Of a stretch of DNA of 64,000 nucleotides, positions 23,920 through 34,737 are shown one piece after another. This stretch comes from Glycine soja. Lineage: Eukaryota; Streptophyta; Magnoliopsida; Fabales; Fabaceae. The notes below the pieces were generated by a model. The model saw nothing but the letters and a program-made list of their open reading frames with translations. It searched no databases and was not told the origin of the DNA. How positions within the stretch are numbered: the first letter of the stretch is position 1; the number at the start of each line of letters is the position of its first letter. Where the stretch lies: contig NC_041019.1 of the NCBI RefSeq assembly GCF_004193775.1, positions 19,844,259 to 19,908,258 of the forward strand, in the 5' to 3' direction. The translations under genes were made by a program, and so were the position numbers.

Positions 23920-23931
23920 GCTCTGATGCCA
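23920..23931 (-). other. Primer-binding site of SIRE-like Copia element
   Basis: Minus-strand TGGCATCAGAGC, two bases after the 5' LTR end at 23934, differs by one base from TGGTATCAGAGC, the usual primer site complementary to initiator methionine tRNA in plant Copia elements. Confidence 0.85.
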
Positions 23932-23933
23932 AC

Positions 23934-24028
23934 TAAAATACAACAAAGCACACTAGAAAGGGGGTTGAATAGTGTATTAGTCAAAATATAAAACCTTTTT
24001 TGAAATGAAAGATATTATAATAAACAAG
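23934..24028 (-). repeat. 5' LTR of Copia element, fragment 1 of 3
   Basis: Matches the low-coordinate end of the LTR at 13804-14955 ('gggttgaatagtg', 'caaaatataaaacctttttg'). It is cut at 24028 by the Ogre insertion, whose left target copy ACAAG is 24024-24028. Confidence 0.88.
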
Positions 24029-25634
24029 TGTCGCAACGTGCCCTTTTGCGGGCGAGCGAGGGCGAGGCTCACAGGTGCGCTTTCCAAGGGAGGAAAGATG
24101 CGCGGAGTCGCCACCAACGTTTATTTGTGGAAAACGTTGGAAAAATCGAAGGAAACCGGTCAAAATGAAAATTCTAAGTTCGGGAGTTGTATTTACGTTT
24201 GAGGAAGGTATTAGCACCTCTTACATTTGTCTCGAAGGACAACAGCCTATTTTTCAGAATTGTGGAAATTGTATTACCTTAATTTTTATTTCTTTTTATT
24301 TTTTGAGGTCGACAAAAGCGGGGCTTTTGCTCCTACGTACCCTCCATCGAAGAGGAAATCAGACCTACGTAGTTCTTTCTTATGCGTGAATCAAGTGATT
24401 CTTTTTACTTGAAGGGTGATCATTTTTACGGCGTTGGACCTTAAAAATGATCCATTTTACTTGGTAAGAAACTGAAATGATAAACTTTCAAAACCCTATT
24501 TTTTGTGGACGAGCTTGACTAGGCGAGTTGATTTTAGCCTTAGTTTCACTTTAGTTATTAGTCAATTCAATTAAGAATGAGAAATCCCAAAGAGAAAACG
24601 TCCGATTGATTTTTCGCTTTATTTTACTAAAAGGGTATTTTTTATTATTATATTATTATTTTGCCTCTTTTTTGATTTCCAACGTGGTTACGGCATGACC
24701 AAACGGTCGGAATTCATTTTAACCGAAATTAACGGATGATACAATTCAAATGATCGGTGGAAATTTATTTTATTTCTAGATTAGGTGAGAAATGATTTAA
24801 ATAAATGACTGAAGCACGTCAAAAGGGGGTACGGAAAGTAAATGAAAATGAGAATAAAAATACATGAAACCAAATGTGGACCACCATGGGTACATAGAAT
24901 GAATTGAAAAGCTCGGTTTGAGGTACTTACCCGTTGAAGACTGAAGAAAACGAAGAACGAACGATGAATGTTGAAGAACGGTCGAGAATCTTCACGTAAT
25001 TACTCACGGAAACGTTACGGAAGCGCCTCGGCTTGGATTTTCTTCACGGAAACAATTTTCCTCAGCAATTTCGAGAGAATAAGAAGTGTCAAGAAGGTTG
25101 AACCCTTCTCCCTTCACTCCTCCCCCTATTTATAGCAAAATAGGGGAGGAGCTTGCCACCCAGCTCACCCAGGCGAGCAAGGTTGCTTCCTCCAGAAGCA
25201 ACAGCCTTCTGGAGGAAGAATCTGGAAGGCCCAAGTGGGCCTGATTGCTATTTGTACCCCCTTTTTTTTTACTAAATGCACCCCCTTTACTTTTTTTGGT
25301 AATTCTTTTTCCGTAACGTTACGAAACTTTACAAATTTCGTAACGATACTTATTTTACTTCCGCAAGGTTACAAACCCTTACGGATTTATGTATTTAATC
25401 TTTTTCAGCTTTTGAAGAAGTTACGAGAACTTACGGATGGCAAAAAACACCTCCTTTCGACTTCCGTCACATTACGGAATTTTCACGGATCGCGTAAGCC
25501 TGCTTCCTTTTGATTTTCGGCACGTCTCAGGACTTCACATATTGTATAACAAAGGGTGCCAAGTATCTCGAAGCGGCCAATCAAAGGTTGTATATCATCA
25601 AATAATAATCCCCGGACGTAATTAGGTTATGACA
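24029..25634 (-). repeat. 3' LTR of Ogre element
   Basis: The plus strand reads TGTCGCAACG ... TTATGACA, with TG/CA ends and an inverted TGTC/GACA. A TATA box lies on the minus strand at 25126-25134. Confidence 0.95.
25126..25134 (-). promoter_or_regulatory. TATA box in Ogre 3' LTR
   Basis: TATAAATAG on the minus strand, set in a palindromic context of 'cccctattt...aaataggggagg'. Confidence 0.7.
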
Positions 25635-25650
25635 GTTGCCCCTCTTTACT
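25635..25650 (-). other. Polypurine tract of Ogre element
   Basis: Minus-strand AAAGAGGGGCAAC ends exactly where the 3' LTR begins (TGTCATAACC). Confidence 0.85.
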
Positions 25651-25892
25651 TACCTTTTATCGGAGATAAGAGGAAAGCAAAGATAAGACACTGATTTCAT
25701 CCGTCTTGCCCTTTCCGTGATTAGTCCATGACGACTCTCGTCTCTACTCCTTCTTTTTTCTTTTCTGCACAACACAATACAAACAACAACAAAAACAACA
25801 AATATAATATACATATACACATTTGGGAAAAGGAAACAATCGGGAACATAACAAAGATCACATTTCCAGTCAAGAGGATCCGCCCTCGACGA

Positions 25893-27483
25893 TGAAAAAC
25901 CCTGGAGAATGGAGGATTGCACTCAGCAATCACTACACATGGCTCCAAACTCGTGGGTGGAGGACGCATGAACGAAAACGCAATTCATGGGGGTCCGAAA
26001 AAAGGTTGAGAATGGAGAATTGCACTAAGCAATCACTACGCATGGCTCCAAACTCGTGGGTGGAGGATGCATGAACGAAAACGCAATTCATGGGGCTTCG
26101 AAAAAAGGTGGAGAATGGAGGATTGCACTAGAGGGTCCACACTTACGCAATCATGAAGCATAGCTCCAAACTCGAAGGTGGAGGACACATGAACAACGCT
26201 AGGCAATGACATTCATGGGGCTCCGAAAAAAGAGGGGAGAATGGAGGATTGCACTTGAGGGTCCACACATAGGCAATCATGAAGTATAGCTCCAAACTCG
26301 AAGGCGGAGGACACATGAACATCGCTAGGCAATGAAATTCATGGGGCTCCAAAAAAAGTGGAGAATGGAGGATTGCACTAGAGGGTCCACACTTAGGCAA
26401 TCATAAAGCATAGCTCAAAACTTGAAGGTGGAGGACACATGAACAGCGCTAGGCAATGACATTCATGGGGCTCCGAAAAAGGTGGAGAATGGAGGATTGC
26501 ACTTGAGGGTCCACACTTAGGAAATCATGAAGCATAGCTCCAAACTTGAAGGTGGAAGACACATGAACAGCTCTAGGCAATGACATTCATGGGGCTCCGA
26601 AAAAAGTGGAGAATGGAGGATTGCACTTGAGGGTCCACACTTAGGCAATCATGAAGCATAGCTCCAAACTCGAAGGTAGAAGACACATGAACAGCGCTAG
26701 GCAATGACATTCATGGGGCTCCGAAAAAAGTGGAGAATGGAGGATTGCACTTGAGGGTCCACACTTAGGCAATCATGAAGCATAACTCCAAACTCGAATG
26801 TGGAGGAACATGAACAGCGCTAGGCAATGACATTCATGGGGCTCCGAAAAAAAGTGGAGAATGGAGGATTGCACTTGAGGGTCCACACTTAGGCAATCAT
26901 GAAGCATAGTTCCAAACTCAAAGGTGGCAGACACATGAACAGCGCTAGGCAATGACATTCATGGGGCTCCGAAAAAAAAGTGGAGAATGGAGGATTGCAC
27001 TTGAGGGTCTGACACTTAGGCAATCATGAAGCATAGCTCCAAACTCGAAGGTGGAGGACACATGAACAGCGCTAGGCAATGACATTCATGGGGCTCCAAA
27101 AAAAAGTGGAGAATGGAGGATTGCACTTGAGGGTCCACACTTAGGCTATCATGAAGCATAGCTCCAAACTCGAAGGTGGAGGACACATGAACAGCGCTAG
27201 GCAATGACATTCATAGGGCTCCGAAAAAAAGTGGAGAATGGAGGATTGCACTTGAGGGTCCACACTTAGGCAATCATGAAGCATAGCTCCAAACTCGAAG
27301 GTGGAGGACACATGAACAGTGCTAGGCAATGACATTCATGGGGCTCCAAAAAAAAATGGAGAATGGAGGATTGCACTTGAGGTTCCACACTTAGGCAATC
27401 ATGAAGCATAGCTCCAAACTCGAAGGTGGAGGACACATGAACAGCGCTAGGCAATGACATTCATGGGGCTCCGAAAAAAAGTG
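25893..27483 (-). repeat. Tandem array of about 13 units, 125-bp monomer, Ogre 3' region
   Basis: The word 'ggagaatggaggattgc' recurs about every 123-127 bp (near 26228, 26352, 26477, 26600 ... 27357). The first two units are shorter, about 102-104 bp. Units share 'aggcaatcatgaagcatagctc', 'gaaggtggaggacacatgaa' and 'gcaatgacattcatggggctc'. Length differences are mostly in an A run of 5-9. The end at 27483 is abrupt. Short minus-strand open frames are by-products of the 125-bp period and I do not consider them genes. Confidence 0.95.
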
Positions 27484-29336
27484 GTTGGCAGGACCGAACG
27501 GTCCACCGGGTTTTTCCACCTGAATGGCAAACATGCCTTTTGTAAAGAAAAATAAATCATTCGCGAGAGCACCATATCTTAGAGAAACAATATACTTGTG
27601 CTAAGGGTAATCTTCCTTGTAACCGAGAATGAAGGGCAGGATGTCAACTTTTAGCTTTTAAATGAACATGCAGGGGAAACATCGGGCTAAGCTGAAAATA
27701 AATCACTCATAGTGTATAAAACTCACACAGGCAAGTGTTTTATCCTATTCCCAAACCATAACTGCACCATGACTTTATTTTGCACACGACTTCCTATCGA
27801 ATCAAAGATCAAATGTACGATCACGGACCAATAGGATTTTCTCGAGGGTAGTGTTTTTTGGAGAGGAAGCTGGGTGTTTTGGTCTTTTCTTCTTTGTTCA
27901 GGTGGGGTGGGATATCGCCAGTCGAGAACGACCTTGAATGGCAATCTGAAGGGAAGAGACACCAAAAATGGGTTTTCCTTTGCCGGCAGTCCCTTACCTT
28001 GCTGAAAATTTATCTGGTCTGAAGATCTTCCGTTCTCTTTCTTTCATTGATCGAGAATTGCCTCTTTTCCCTTCTTACTTCTTTTCGACCTTTGACCGGG
28101 AATCCTTCTTTCCTTTCTCTTGTTCTTTTCTTTATTTTCATCTTTTCTTTTTCTTTCTTTCCATTTCTTCCTTTTCTTTCTTTTCACTTCTCCTTCCCCA
28201 TCCCTTTCTTTGGGAAATCGGGTTTTAGCATTCTATTCGCTCTCCCTTGAGGAGATTCCGCTGTCCTTTGCTTCGGGGAAGGAATGAGGATTCTTTTTTA
28301 TGGGCCAATGTTCAAAAAGGTCTAAGGTTGTGTTTCAATGGGGTCTTTTATCGTGGGAACCCAATCTTGATATCTGGGGCGAAACAAATTTGGGTGTCAA
28401 GGTGTCGATTTCGGGCTGAACTTCCATATTATTCCATAAGGCACGCGTGACAATGATGATTTGAAAACAACGTGCAAAATTAGTCATGGCTACAGCCAGA
28501 TGGGCACTTAAGCATCCCGTTTATGGCATGGTGATACTACGGCCGGGAATTTACACAAACAGACCCAACGTTTCCCAATTATGTTCTTTTATCAGTTCAA
28601 TGAATTCATCCATTCTTATCTCGGTTATTCCGGAAAATAAACTCTTAGCATCGGTCCCTTGTTTCCAGAAGATACGTTTGCTCTTTATGAATGATTTATA
28701 CTTCTTAACTATAACATGTCGACCTTCGCAGTCTTTCTTTCTTTTTCCTTTTGTTTCATCTTTATATATCTATACACCTGTGGTCCTTTATGAAGAAATT
28801 TTCTTTTGTATATCTACACTCTTACTTTTTCTGTATACGCATTGGAACTCTCTTTCTTTACGTCACACGGTCAAACCCTATTTACATTCAAAGATCTTTT
28901 TCGTTTTTCTCCAACACACGCTTATGGTTCATACAAAAATTTCTTTATATACACTTGTTGCTCACACACACAAGAATTCCTTTTTACACGTATTTTTTAT
29001 AAAAAACCCTTCTATGCACATTTTCCATTTTCTTTATATACGCAGACATTTTATTCACAATACTTCTTTCCTTTTTTATCATGATTTTGGTTCATGTTAT
29101 TTTTTAGGACGACGTTCCTAAAAATGAAAAAAATTCTACGCGATTCTGGAATTTCTACAAACATTATTGACAACAACGAAACAAGTACTAACGTAACAAC
29201 TCAAACGATATGTATGTACAAAACAAAAGTCAATCAACATGAAACAAACGTTAGTCCCTTAGTCAAACAAAAATAAGATGATATGTAACAGGAAAAAATG
29301 GAAACAAAAAGAAATACGGATCAAGGGATCTCCCAA
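27484..29336 (-). other. Ogre 3' untranslated region, pyrimidine-rich, no gene
   Basis: Lies between the last ORF and the tandem array. The plus strand from 27990 to 29090 is very rich in C and T ('ttctttttctttctttcc'). Open frames such as those at 28486-29121 are long only because this composition lacks stop codons; they have no family signature and would be antisense to the element. Confidence 0.7.
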
Positions 29337-30596
29337 TCATGTGGCCCCGCTCCCTCCTAAGAAATCAAGTAAATCGGTCATCTCCTCGTCCTCGCGGGCC
29401 TCATCTGCCTCGTCGGGAGCCTCTGCTGGTGCCTCTGTTGGCGCCTCTCCTGCCCGGGCCTCAGGCCAATCTCCAGGCCATGCGACCTCTGCCCTAAACT
29501 GGTCCAGAGTAGGGCACGGAAAAGAGGTAAAACCCTGGCTCTACAGGCTGAGGCTCAACTGGTAAAGACAATCATGGGTCTGTACATGCGCCCGGTGGTT
29601 GGTCGCCTGCTGGCGAACCAAATGCCGCAAATACTGCTCCGTATCAAACGATCCAGCTGGGCCAGCCTGATGAGGTGGCGGCACGTCTGCGGCCTGCGGA
29701 GCATCCCCCTGGGCCTGTCTCTATGTGCAATACTTCACAATAAAAGCTCGGGTGATGGGCGGCCGAATCACCTTGCTAGGTGCGACGGGGACTCCGAACG
29801 ACTGGCAGAGTCTTGTGATCAAAGCGGGAAATCTCAGGGCCCTATTGGACTTATCTGGGTCCAGAGGGTGCCTGGTAGGCGCCATACCTGCAAATAGATA
29901 GATGGCATCAGCGATTAACTGAGCCACGTGAATGCTCATCCGTGTCAGGATGGCGTACACCAGCTGACACTTCGGCAGGGGGAGGTCGGAATTATGATTG
30001 CTGGGCTGGATGTTGCTGAGCAGCAAAGTCATCCAGATCTGAGTCAGGGTGGTCATGTTGGTGCGCATGATCCGCACCCATCTTCCAGCAGCAGTCCGGG
30101 CAAAATCCTTCCCCGGTATACACAACAATTGGGCGATGGCCTCCTCATCGAACCCATCGGACCGGTTCCTCCTCTGGCCATACTCGCATTCCTGGCCCTC
30201 TTCCAGCACTAAAGGGTATCCCAGGAACTGGCTGAGAGCATCCGCATCGAACGGGATCCACTGACCCCTCACCCAGGATCGCATATCTCGCACGCCCTCC
30301 TCTGTAGGCCAAGCATTAGCATAAAATTCGAGGACTATGTCTGGGTCGAACTTGGCCATGGGGGTAACCAGTGATGCCTACCGCCGGTGAACTATCTCCT
30401 CCTGGAAGTCGGTATACTCGTCGTCCCTAAGTTGTACGCGTCGCTCCCGGAGAAATGACCATCCCTTTATGGCCTCGAAGCGCTACTGGTGCTCAGCGCT
30501 CCTAAAACGGTGGCTGTCATATTCAGGAGCGAAGCTGGTTCCTTCAGCCGCTTTATCCTTCCTAGATCTCTTTGAGGCCAGCTTCCTCGGGGCCAT
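29337..30596 (-). pseudogene. Extra Ogre ORF: putative plant transposon protein domain
   Basis: A 419-codon sense frame sits between integrase and the 3' LTR. It starts MAPRKLASKRSRKDK (30596), continues RFRSAEHQ, GWSFLRERRVQL, MAKFDPDIVLEFYANAWPTE, WVRGQWIPFDADALSQFLG and LTQIWMTLLLSNIQPS, and ends in an acidic tail and stop at 29337-29339. The core resembles the 'putative plant transposon protein' domain family (Pfam PF20167, from memory). Four in-frame stops (30483-30485, 30378-30380, 29721-29723, 29542-29544) each differ from a sense codon (CAG or TGG) by one transition; the frame is otherwise unbroken. Its role in the element is unknown. A basic N-terminus could suit nucleic-acid binding (inference). 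Confidence 0.75.
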
Positions 30597-31133
30597 TTTG
30601 GGCTGTGCCTTGCAGCGACGTCCTCTGCTCGTCTAGTGCCGGGAAGAGACGACGGTCGGTCGTGACCCTATCCCCCATTTGCCCCCATCCCTAAGTACCT
30701 GCAAGTAGGAGACAAACAATGTGTGGCCAATCGTGACCGGTCACCGTCTTACCTTGGTTGACTTCCGCTGTCAACTTGTCTCGACATCTGACCGTGGCCT
30801 AAGATGATTCTGCCCCTGTTACCACAACATATGCATGTGTATGTGCATGTATGAATGTTCCTAATGCGATGATTTTCTTTGTGAAGGCCGGTTAGGTTCA
30901 ATTTTAATTAAACATTTGGGGCATCCCATGAACCAAAGCGAAGAGGGCTTAGGTGATTATAAACTAACACAAGGTTTAAAACCAAAGGGAAAACTGAAAC
31001 CTAACCCATCTCCTCTTCTTTTAAAAGAAACGAGACAAATACAGTGAATGGGAATCCTAGAGGAAACCAAGAAGAACGAGAAAAAAACTCAGAAGTAAAA
31101 AACATGCGACGGTCCTCTTGATTACCCCAGACT
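30597..31133 (-). other. Spacer between integrase and extra ORF in Ogre
   Basis: No coding signal beyond short frames. If the downstream ORF was expressed, its mRNA start or a splice acceptor could lie here, but none is distinctive. Confidence 0.5.
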
Positions 31134-32432
31134 TCAAGCGTAATATCGTTTAACTACATCGGAGTTCATGGGCGAGGGCAGCTCCTCGCCATCCATGTGG
31201 GCGAGTATCAGAGCACCCCCAGAAAAAGCTCTTTTCACCACGAAAGGTCCTTCATAATTCGGGGCCCACTTGCCTCGATTTTCTTTAACAGCATGGGACA
31301 TTTTCTTCAGCACGAGGTCCCCCTCGTTGAACTTGCGCGGGCGTACCTTCTTGTCGAATGCGTTCTTTATCCTTCGTTGATACAAACGCCCATGGCTCAT
31401 GGCGGCCAAATGCTTACCTTCAATAAGGTTAAGTTGGTCGTAGCATGCTTGAGCCCATTCTGACTCTTCTAGGCCTGACTCCGCTATTATCCTCTGAGAA
31501 GGAACCTCTACCTCAAATGGGAGCACTGCTTCCATCCCATAAACCAAGGAATACGGTGTTGCCCCAGTAGAAGTTCGTACTGAGGTTCTATATCTGTGCA
31601 GGGCGAAAGGCAACATCTCATGCCAATCTTTGTATGACAATGTCATCTTCTGAACAATCTTCTTAATATTTTTATTCGCAGCCTCTACAGCCCCATTCAT
31701 CTTTGGCCGATAAGGGGTTGAGTTATGATGCTGGATCTTGAAATCCTCGCACATTTCCTGCATCATCTTATTGTTCAGATTGGTGCCATTGTCAGTAATG
31801 ATCTTCCTGGGGAGTCCGTATCGACAAATTAGCTCCCTCTTGATGAATCTGACTACCACACTCCTCGTGACATTAGTATAAGAAGCCGCTTCGACCCACT
31901 TGGTGAAGTAATCTATCGCCACAAGAATGAAGCGGTGACCATTCGACGCTTTGGGTTCGATGGCCCCAATGACATCTATTCCCCACATGGAAAAAGGCCA
32001 AGGAGCGGACATAACATTCAGAGGATGTGGCGGAACATTGACATTGTCCGCGTATGCCTGACATTTATGACACTTCCTTACATGAGTGCAACAATCGCTT
32101 TCCATAGTGAGCCAGTAATAATCGGCCCTAAGGATTTTTCTGGCCATAGCATGCCCATTGGCATGTGTCCCAAAGGAACCCTCGTGGATCTCCTCAATCA
32201 TGAAGTTCGCCTCTTTGGCATCTACGCATCGTAGGAGGGTCATGTCGTGGTTCCGTTTGTACAGGATGGTACCACTTACAAAGAAACCAGTAGCCAATCT
32301 CCTCAACGTCCTTTTGTCATTGTTAGAAATCCCTGATGGGTATTCTTTGTTCTCGACATACTGTTTGATGTCGAAATACCACGTTTTCCCATCCCGCTCT
32401 TCCTCTATTGCATAACAATATGCCGGCCTGCC
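31134..32432 (-). pseudogene. Ogre integrase
   Basis: Continues the pol frame after a TAA at 32433-32435. The HHCC zinc region is present (IHEGSFGTHANGH, then CCTHVRKCHKC). The catalytic core has all three acidic residues: GIDVIG, ITDNGTN and NGAVEAANK. A C-terminal GKW-PNYEGPFVV segment precedes the stop at 31134 (RYYA). The domain itself has no internal stop and may be catalytically complete, but it is cut off from upstream pol by the nonsense codon. It inserts the cDNA into the genome in an active element. Confidence 0.92.
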
Positions 32433-34584
32433 TTAAGATTTGAATTCGATGTACGGCAGATCCCCGTGTGGGGCAAGTTGAAACATGGATGCCAGGGTGG
32501 CTAATGCATCAGCCATTTGATTCTCCTCCCGAGGTATGTGGTGGAAAGAAATGTCGTCAAAGTACTTGGCTAACCTCAAGATGTGAGTTTGATAGGGTAT
32601 CAATTTCGGATCCCTAGTTTCCCATTCTCCTTTCAACTGGCGTATCACCAAAGCTGAGTCTCCATACACCTTGAGTAGTTTTACATCAAAATCAATGGCC
32701 GCCTGAACCCCGAGGGCGCATGCTTCGTACTCGGCCATATTGTTGGTACAATCAAAACCTAACCTAGCCGTGAAAGGGATACACTGATCATCCGGGGATA
32801 CTAGGACTGCCCCTACTCTGTGGCCCAAAGCATTAGATGCCCCATCGAAGCAAACAATCCATTTGTCTACGTCCTTGTGCGTCCGTTTCTCTTCGAACAG
32901 GGCCATGATATCTTCATCTGGGAACTCGGGGTGCATCGGCCGATAATCCTGGAGGGGTTGCTGGGCCAAATAATCCGCTAAGGCACTTCCCTTTACCGCC
33001 TTTTGGGTGACGTAAACGATATCAAATTCAGATAATAGTACCTGCCACCTAGCGATTCGTCCCGTGAGGGCTGGTTTCTCAAAGATGTATTTCACAGGAT
33101 CCATCTTGGAAATAAGCCATGTGGTATGGTTGAGCATGTACTGCCTAAGCCGATGTGATGCCCATACCAGAGCACAACACGTCTTTTCCAGCATTGAGTA
33201 ATTCATCTCACATACGGTAAACTTCTTTCTTAGATAGTAGATGGCTTGCTCCTTTTTCCCAGAATCATCATGCTGACCCAACACGCACCCCATAGACTCG
33301 TCCAACACGGTCATGTACAGGAAAAGAAGTCTTCCTGTTACAGGTGGCATGAGCACCAGGGGATTTGCGAGACTCTGTTTGATCTTCTCGAAGGCCTCTT
33401 GGCAGTCACTGTTCCACAGGACCACCTGGTTCTTACGTAATAGCTTGAAAATGGGCTCACAGGTAGGGGTGAGTTGCGAGATAAATCTCGCGATATAATT
33501 CGACCTGCCCAAGAACCCCCGAACCTGCTTCTCTGTGTGTGGTTCCGGCATTTCAAGAATGGCCTTTACTTTCTCGGGATCTATCTCTATCCCTTTCTGA
33601 CTTACGATAAATCCCAACAACTTCCCCGACTTTACCCCAAAGGTGCATTTGGTTGGGTTTAGTTTTAATTGGTATTTCCGCAACCTTCCAAACAGCTTAC
33701 GCAGATTGACAAGGTGTTCGTCCTCAGTTCGAGACTTGGCAATCATGTCATCTACGTAGACCTCTATTTCCTTATGCATCATATCATGGAACAACGCCAC
33801 CATGGCACGCTGATAAGTTGCCCCAGCATTTTGCAGCCCGAAGGCCATCACTTTGTAGCAGAACGTCCCCCATAGGGTGATGAAAGTGGTCTTCTCTACA
33901 TCTTCGGGTGCCATCTTTATTTGATTATACCCCGAGAAACCATCCATAAATGAGAAAAGGGCGAACTTGGCTGTATTATCTACCAATATATCGATGTGTG
34001 GCAGGGGAAAATTGTCTTTAGGACTGGCTCGGTTCAAGTCCCGGTAGTCTACACACATTCAAACCTTGCCGTCCTTTTTTGGGACTGGGACAATGTTGGC
34101 CACCCATTCTGGGTACCGAGCTACAGCTAAGAACCCTGCATCAAATTGCTTCCTTACTTCTTCTTTAATTTTTAAAGACATCTCGAGTCTCATTCTTCGC
34201 AAATTTTGCTTAACCGGGGAAGACCCAGGATTCAAAGGCAACTTATGCTGCACAATGTCGGAATCCAGACCGGGCATGTCTTGATAGGACCACGCAAAGA
34301 CATCTTGATACTCTTCAAGAAGGGTTATCAAGTCTTGGCGGATAGGCGCGGTCATACCGGTTCCTACCTTTACTTCTTTCTTTTCCTCCGTGGTCCCCAA
34401 GTTTACCAATTCGGTTTCTTCTTGGTGAGGCTTCATTTCACGTTCTTCCTGAGCGACCAACCTCTCCAACTCTGGTGAAAGGACGTCCTCTTTCTCTTCT
34501 TCGTTCATCATTTGGCTCACATCTCGGTCAAAATCGATCGTCAAACCCTCATCGTTAGGATCCTCAAAGAATCGACCCTCATAT
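32433..34584 (-). pseudogene. Ogre RT, RNase H and second (archaeal-type) RNase H
   Basis: Exon 2 of gag-pol begins at 34584 after a GTATAG acceptor. It runs through a linker to WVANIVPVPKKDGKV, a TGA at 34059-34061 (one change from CGA, arginine), then RT: MCVDYRDLN, FMDGFSGYNQI and catalytic YVDD at 33748-33759. RNase H follows (SMGCVLGQHD, YYLRKKFTVCEMNY). A second RNase H lies at about residues 400-530 of this segment (VCFDGASN, NNMAEYEACALG, VYGDSALV, NQMADALA) with its acidic residues present. A dual RNase H marks the Tat/Ogre lineage. It ends at a TAA in front of integrase. Confidence 0.92.
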
Positions 34585-34737
34585 CTATACCAAACAAGAC
34601 AAAATAAACAAAAACATGCAAAATGATATGAGAAAAGGTGGAACTGCAAGAACAGATGAAGCAAGATCTCTTTGTTTATTTAATAAGGTAGGTTTCACAA
34701 AACAAAAGAGAAAGGGAAATCTATAGGCTCTAATTAC
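34585..34737 (-). other. Predicted intron of Ogre gag-pol
   Basis: On the minus strand the donor is AAT|GTAATT (34737) and the acceptor TTTGGTATAG|ATATGAG (34585), 153 nt apart. The intron is T-rich and contains a stop directly at the donor (ATG TAA). Splicing joins GCT GAT TCA AT to A TAT GAG GGT, which reads ADS-I-YEGRF in frame, linking the G-patch part to RT. Ogre elements are known to have an intron between the protease and RT parts, and this fits in position and size class. Confidence 0.75.

Noticed and set aside
25893..27483. Regularly spaced repeats resembling a CRISPR array
   Set aside because: Units are contiguous 125-bp tandem copies without unique spacers, inside a plant retrotransposon.
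28486..29121. A 211-codon plus-strand open frame and overlapping frames
   Set aside because: The region is extremely pyrimidine-rich, which suppresses stops. The encoded text is low complexity (F, S, L, Y) and antisense to the Ogre element.
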